This document shows, in pieces, positions 7,000-9,500 of a DNA stretch of 9,500 nucleotides. Where the stretch lies: positions 1-9,500 of the forward strand of contig URFQ01000086.1 of NCBI GenBank assembly GCA_900547195.1, written 5' to 3'. Under the pieces are notes generated by a model. The model saw only the letters and a program-made list of their open reading frames with translations. It was not told the DNA's origin and did no database searches. Position 1 is the stretch's first letter. The number at the start of each line of letters is the position of its first letter. Position numbers and translations under genes: made by a program. This DNA comes from an uncultured Butyricicoccus sp. GTDB taxonomy: Bacteria > Bacillota > Clostridia > Oscillospirales > Butyricicoccaceae.

Positions 7000-7809
7000 A
7001 TGAATATTGCACTGGTTTTGTCTTACGACGGCACGGCTTATCATGGATGGCAGGTGCAGAAAAACGGCGCGTCCATTCAGCAAACGCTGACCGAAGCGGT
7101 GGATAAGCTGCTGGGCTGCGACGCTTATGTATCCGGTGTGGGGCGCACCGACGCAGGCGTGCATGCCCGGCGCTATGTTGCGAACTTCAAGGCGGACTGC
7201 ACCATCCCGCTTTCGCGCCTGCCGCTCGCGCTCAATGCGCAGTTGCCGGGCGATATTGCGGTTTCCGCGGCCGTGGAGGTGCCGGAGGCGTTCGATGCAC
7301 GGTTTGACTGCACCAAAAAAGAATATGCCTATTATGTGTATCCGTCCAAAATGCCCGATCCGTTTCTCACTGGCCGGGCATACCGGTACAGTTATCCGCT
7401 CGATTTGGCACGGATGCAGGCGGGCGCGCAGCGTTTCGTCGGCAGGCAGGACTTTGCCGCCGTGCGCTCGGTTGGTACGCCGGTCAAATCCACGGTGCGG
7501 ACAATCTTCCACTGTGAGGTGGAAGCGTGCGAAGCCCCCACGTTTACAGCTCAGCGCGACCCGGAACAGGAGCCGCTCATCCGCATTCGAGTATGCGGGG
7601 ACGGCTTCCTGTACAACATGGTGCGTGCGATTTCAGGTACGCTGCTGTATGTCGGCAGCGGCAAGCTGACCCCGGACGATGTGACGGCTGTGCTGCGGTC
7701 GGGGGAACGGGCGGAGGCCGGGCCGACGCTGCCCGCGCACGGGCTGTACATGAACCGGCTGTGGTATGAGGGCATCCCGGAACTGAAAGCGTGCCGGCTG
7801 GACGAGTAA
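7000..7809 (+). CDS. truA: tRNA pseudouridine(38-40) synthase TruA
   Basis: TruA isomerises uridines 38, 39 and 40 in the anticodon arm of tRNAs. The 269-residue protein matches the family length of about 250-270. The catalytic motif GRTDAGVHA is at 49-57, with the nucleophilic aspartate D51. The N-terminal block ALVLSYDGTAYHGWQVQ and the late block FLYNMVRAISGTLLYVG are standard TruA. The stop TAA is at 7807-7809. The ATG follows the ecfT stop by 3 nt; the site upstream is weak (GGGA, 9 nt away), so translational coupling to ecfT is likely. The ecfA1-ecfA2-ecfT-truA order is a well-known Firmicutes cluster, usually downstream of ribosomal protein genes, which are absent here. The last 81 bp recur downstream (see the repeat). 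Confidence 0.97.
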   Translation: MNIALVLSYDGTAYHGWQVQKNGASIQQTLTEAVDKLLGCDAYVSGVGRTDAGVHARRYVANFKADCTIPLSRLPLALNAQLPGDIAVSAAVEVPEAFDARFDCTKKEYAYYVYPSKMPDPFLTGRAYRYSYPLDLARMQAGAQRFVGRQDFAAVRSVGTPVKSTVRTIFHCEVEACEAPTFTAQRDPEQEPLIRIRVCGDGFLYNMVRAISGTLLYVGSGKLTPDDVTAVLRSGERAEAGPTLPAHGLYMNRLWYEGIPELKACRLDE

Positions 7810-7810
7810 A
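7730..7810 (+). repeat. 81-bp direct repeat, copy 1 (3' end of truA)
   Basis: This stretch covers the last 26 sense codons of truA with its stop and recurs at 7942-8022, offset 212 bp. I count 79 of 81 bases identical; the differences are T/C (Ile to Thr) and A/G (silent, Glu). It ends at the base after the stop, where the two copies diverge sharply. The two changes are both transitions, one of them silent, so no frame damage has built up. Confidence 0.9.
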
Positions 7811-7913
7811 AAGCGCCGTGCGCTCCTGTTTGCTGATACCTGCCCGCGGAGAATGCATTCCTGCTTTGGGCACGGATTTTTCCGGCGGCGTGCCGCAAAG
7901 CGTCAAGGCCGCC

Positions 7914-7944
7914 GCAAAACAGCCCGTGCGCGGGGCTGTTTTGC
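7914..7944 (+). terminator. Intrinsic terminator downstream of truA
   Basis: GCAAAACAGCCC (7914-7925) pairs perfectly with GGGCTGTTTTGC (7933-7944), a 12-bp stem with a 7-nt loop. The four T of the right arm form a short U-run. It lies about 105 nt after the truA stop and probably ends the methyltransferase-ecf-truA transcript. The same bases can form a competing hairpin with the next segment (see next feature), so its efficiency could be conditional. Confidence 0.65.
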
Positions 7945-7959
7945 CCGCGCACGGGCTGT
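7919..7959 (+). other. Competing 16-bp hairpin overlapping the terminator
   Basis: 7919-7934 (ACAGCCCGTGCGCGGG) is the exact reverse complement of 7944-7959 (CCCGCGCACGGGCTGT), around a 9-nt loop holding the four T. This stem uses the same left arm as the terminator and cannot coexist with it; it is longer and more GC-rich, so it may win. The right arm is the start of the second truA 3' copy; the same target also lies in truA itself at 7732-7747. Confidence 0.6.
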
Positions 7960-8022
7960 ACATGAACCGGCTGTGGTATGAGGGCACCCCGGAGCTGAAA
8001 GCGTGCCGGCTGGACGAGTAAA
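7942..8022 (+). pseudogene. Second copy of the truA 3' end (fragment, copy 2)
   Basis: Direct repeat of 7730-7810, ending in the same LDE-stop. It would encode LPAHGLYMNRLWYEGTPELKACRLDE but has no start, no ribosome binding site and lies in another frame from truA, so it is a fragment rather than a gene. A frame open from a GTG at 7791 runs into it (76 codons), but that GTG is inside truA copy 1 and has no site. How it arose is open: the sequences after the two copies differ, so it is not a simple tandem duplication of a longer unit; a leftover att-like repeat or a local rearrangement is possible. Confidence 0.7.
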
Positions 8023-8111
8023 TTTTGAACTTTCGCGGGCAGCGTATCATTTTTCATGATATGTTCACATTTTTCCTGCTTGTATGCGATACAATGGAAG
8101 GAGGCGGCAAG
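8023..8111 (+). promoter_or_regulatory. Leader of the DUF5711-like gene
   Basis: This 89-nt stretch is AT-richer than the flanks. TATCAT at 8045-8050 and ATGATA at 8056-8061 form a 6-bp inverted repeat with a 5-nt loop. TACAAT at 8090-8095 resembles a -10, but has no good -35 and is too close to the start codon. I cannot fix a promoter. AAGGAGG at 8098-8104, 7 nt before ATG 8112, decides the start. Confidence 0.35.
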
Positions 8112-9344
8112 ATGGCTCAAAAACCGCAAATTATTTCATTTCCGGCCGACCGGCGCGCGCGCCGGCGTGCCGCGCTGCGCGCGGCGGATCGAAGGCTGCG
8201 CATTGTTGCCCGGTTGCGCCGGGTTTTTGGATGGATCACCGCTGCGGCGTTTATCCTGTTTTGCGCGGCCAATGTTTCCTTGTTTTCGCGCGATACGCTC
8301 AAGCAGATCGGCATGTATTTCACCGCCGGGCTGTCTGCTGCCGATGCTGGCAGCATCGTCGAATATATCACCGGCAATACCCCGGTGGTGGCTTCGTTTG
8401 CGGATGGCCTTGCCGTTGCGGATAACGATACTCTGAATCTGCAAAAACCGGGCGCGGTGCAGCTGACCGAAGCGCTCGGCTATTCTTCACCTGTTTTAGA
8501 AACGACTGACCGCTATGTGCTTGTATATGACCGCGGCGGCTATGGGGCCACGCTGGCCTCGGCCATTGCCGTGGCAAGCAAGCAGACGCTTCAGGCGCCG
8601 ATCCTGTCCGGCTGTGTGGCCGAAAGCGGCGATTATGCGCTGATTACCAGCGAAGCCGGATACAAATCGGTCATCACTGTGTATTCGAGTGGCGGAAAAC
8701 AACGCTTTCGCTGGGCGACTCCGGATTATTATTTTCAGGCGGCGGCGCTGTCGGAAGACGGCAAACGCCTCGTGGTCGCAGGTTTCCATCAGGAAACCAC
8801 GGAACTGGAAAGCATCTTGTTTTTCCGCGACCTGAACAGCGAAAAGATCACCAGCCAGACCTCGCTCGGCTCGGTGGTGCCTCTTGCCGTCGGGCTTTTG
8901 GACGCGAATACGGCGGCGGTGGTCGGCGATTATGCGACCACAATTGTTTCCCGGAAAGGGCACATTGTTTACACGATGCAGTATTCAGTGGATGATCTGA
9001 ATGCTTACTGCTTTGGGGACGGCGCGCTCGTGCTTGGCACGCGCTCCTATTCGGGCAATGCCCGCATTGGGCTGACGAGGCTGGATGCGGATGGCCAGGA
9101 ATCCGATCCTCTGCTCATCGCGGAAGAACTGCAGGCCATTGATTACGACGGCGCGCGCCTGGCGCTGCTGACCAGCAGCGGGCTGACGGTTTACGACAGT
9201 GCGCTGCGCCCGCTTTGGGAAAACGCCGGCGCAGCTGGCGCACGTTCGGTTTGCCTGACCGCCGACGGCGCGGTATGGGTCACTTATTCCAAGCAGGCGG
9301 AACGCGTTTCGTCTTCATCTGACACCTCGGAGGTTCTCAAATAG
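8112..9344 (+). CDS. DUF5711-like membrane-anchored protein with propeller-like outer domain
   Basis: This 410-residue protein of unknown function resembles DUF5711 proteins found in Clostridia. Residues 12-37 are very rich in Arg (RRARRRAALRAADRRLR), a cytoplasmic positive-inside stretch. One hydrophobic helix follows (about 38-58), and the rest is expected outside the membrane. From about residue 90 the sequence repeats short strand-like units (VASFADGLAVADNDTL, YVLVYDRGGYG, YALITSEAGYKSVITVYSSGG, ALSEDGKRLVVAGFH) as in beta-propellers of the WD40/quinoprotein kind; repeats are by eye. No catalytic motif is seen, so sensing or binding at the cell surface is a guess. Upstream in-frame starts are poorly placed; ATG 8112 has AAGGAGG 7 nt away. 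A CvpA-like gene begins 2 nt after the stop, suggesting an operon. Tail: serine-rich (SSSSDTSEVLK). Confidence 0.7.
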   Translation: MAQKPQIISFPADRRARRRAALRAADRRLRIVARLRRVFGWITAAAFILFCAANVSLFSRDTLKQIGMYFTAGLSAADAGSIVEYITGNTPVVASFADGLAVADNDTLNLQKPGAVQLTEALGYSSPVLETTDRYVLVYDRGGYGATLASAIAVASKQTLQAPILSGCVAESGDYALITSEAGYKSVITVYSSGGKQRFRWATPDYYFQAAALSEDGKRLVVAGFHQETTELESILFFRDLNSEKITSQTSLGSVVPLAVGLLDANTAAVVGDYATTIVSRKGHIVYTMQYSVDDLNAYCFGDGALVLGTRSYSGNARIGLTRLDADGQESDPLLIAEELQAIDYDGARLALLTSSGLTVYDSALRPLWENAGAAGARSVCLTADGAVWVTYSKQAERVSSSSDTSEVLK

Positions 9345-9346
9345 TT

Positions 9347-9500
9347 ATGGATACCCAAACCCTGATTACAACATGCCAGAGCCTGCTGAACCTGCCGGAT
9401 TTGGTTCTGCTTGCCCTGATTCTGGTGAGCGCCTGCATGGGCGCGTCGCGCGGCATTGTGCGCACGGCGTGCAATGCGCTGGGAAGGCTGCTTTCTCTCG
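9347..9500 (+). CDS. CvpA-like membrane protein, N-terminal part (3' end outside window)
   Basis: The frame opens at ATG 9347, 2 nt after the stop of the previous gene, and runs out of the window after 51 codons without a stop. Residues 19-32 (LVLLALILVSACMG) form a hydrophobic helix followed by SRGIVRTACNALG, which matches the conserved start of CvpA-family proteins (hydrophobic helix, GxxRG, then a second helix). Family role is in colicin V production and purine-linked or envelope stress phenotypes; here the function is unknown. GGAGG at 9329-9333 lies 13 nt upstream, longer than usual, so initiation by coupling to the gene before is likely. Recognition rests on about 30 residues. Confidence 0.6.
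   Translation, partial: MDTQTLITTCQSLLNLPDLVLLALILVSACMGASRGIVRTACNALGRLLSL

Noticed and set aside
7791..8021. 76-codon frame from GTG 7791 into the second truA 3' copy
   Set aside because: Starts inside truA, has no ribosome site, and its recognisable part is only the duplicated truA tail. Annotated as a repeat/fragment instead.
8025..8111. Upstream in-frame start for the DUF5711-like protein
   Set aside because: The extra 29 residues lie ahead of a clear AAGGAGG site for ATG 8112 and would put the Arg-rich tail behind an odd hydrophobic stretch.
1..9500. CRISPR array, tRNA/rRNA genes, transposase or integrase
   Set aside because: No regularly spaced repeats, cloverleaf-like segments or recombinase motifs found by eye on either strand.

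Overview
The window is an ordinary-looking stretch of chromosome from a GC-rich (about 60%, judged by eye) low-branching Firmicute. Strong GGAGG-type ribosome binding sites, a TTG start, a complete ECF-transporter energising module followed directly by truA, and a DUF5711-like protein next to a CvpA-like protein all point to Clostridia, most likely Oscillospiraceae/Butyricicoccaceae-type gut bacteria. The placement is inference from gene content and style, not from a search.

Layout. (1) 2-1039 (+) is the C-terminal part of dihydroxy-acid dehydratase (ilvD), cut by the window's left edge. (2) 1040-1210 separates two convergent genes and holds two hairpins: a classical intrinsic terminator, and a 45-nt perfect palindrome that probably terminates in both directions. 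(3) 1211-3172 (-) is a YgiQ-family radical SAM protein. (4) 3173-3503 is a divergent intergenic region with promoters on both strands, a near-perfect palindrome carrying opposed -10 hexamers, and a long inverted repeat in the ygiQ leader. (5) 3504-4367 (+) is an RlmI-like SAM methyltransferase. (6) 4456-6996 (+) encodes the ATPases EcfA1 and EcfA2 and the membrane scaffold EcfT of an energy-coupling factor vitamin transporter; no substrate-binding S component lies in the window. (7) 7000-7809 (+) is truA (tRNA pseudouridine synthase), 3 nt after ecfT. (8) 7810-8111 has no convincing gene, but contains a second copy of the last 81 bp of the truA region (79/81 identical, offset 212 bp) and, between the copies, an intrinsic terminator whose sequence can instead pair with the start of the second copy. 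(9) 8112-9344 (+) is a membrane-anchored, propeller-like protein resembling DUF5711, and 9347-9500 (+) is the start of a CvpA-like membrane protein cut by the right edge.

The methyltransferase and the ecfA1-ecfA2-ecfT-truA genes read as one transcription unit, probably from the TTGCAT-N17-TAAAAT promoter at 3418-3446 and ending at the terminator at 7914-7944. EcfA1/EcfA2 hydrolyse ATP and EcfT couples this to S components encoded elsewhere. I see no new multi-gene system, CRISPR array, transposase, tRNA or rRNA. The most unusual signal is the duplicated truA 3' end with its two mutually exclusive hairpins; second is the promoter/palindrome arrangement at 3218-3319.
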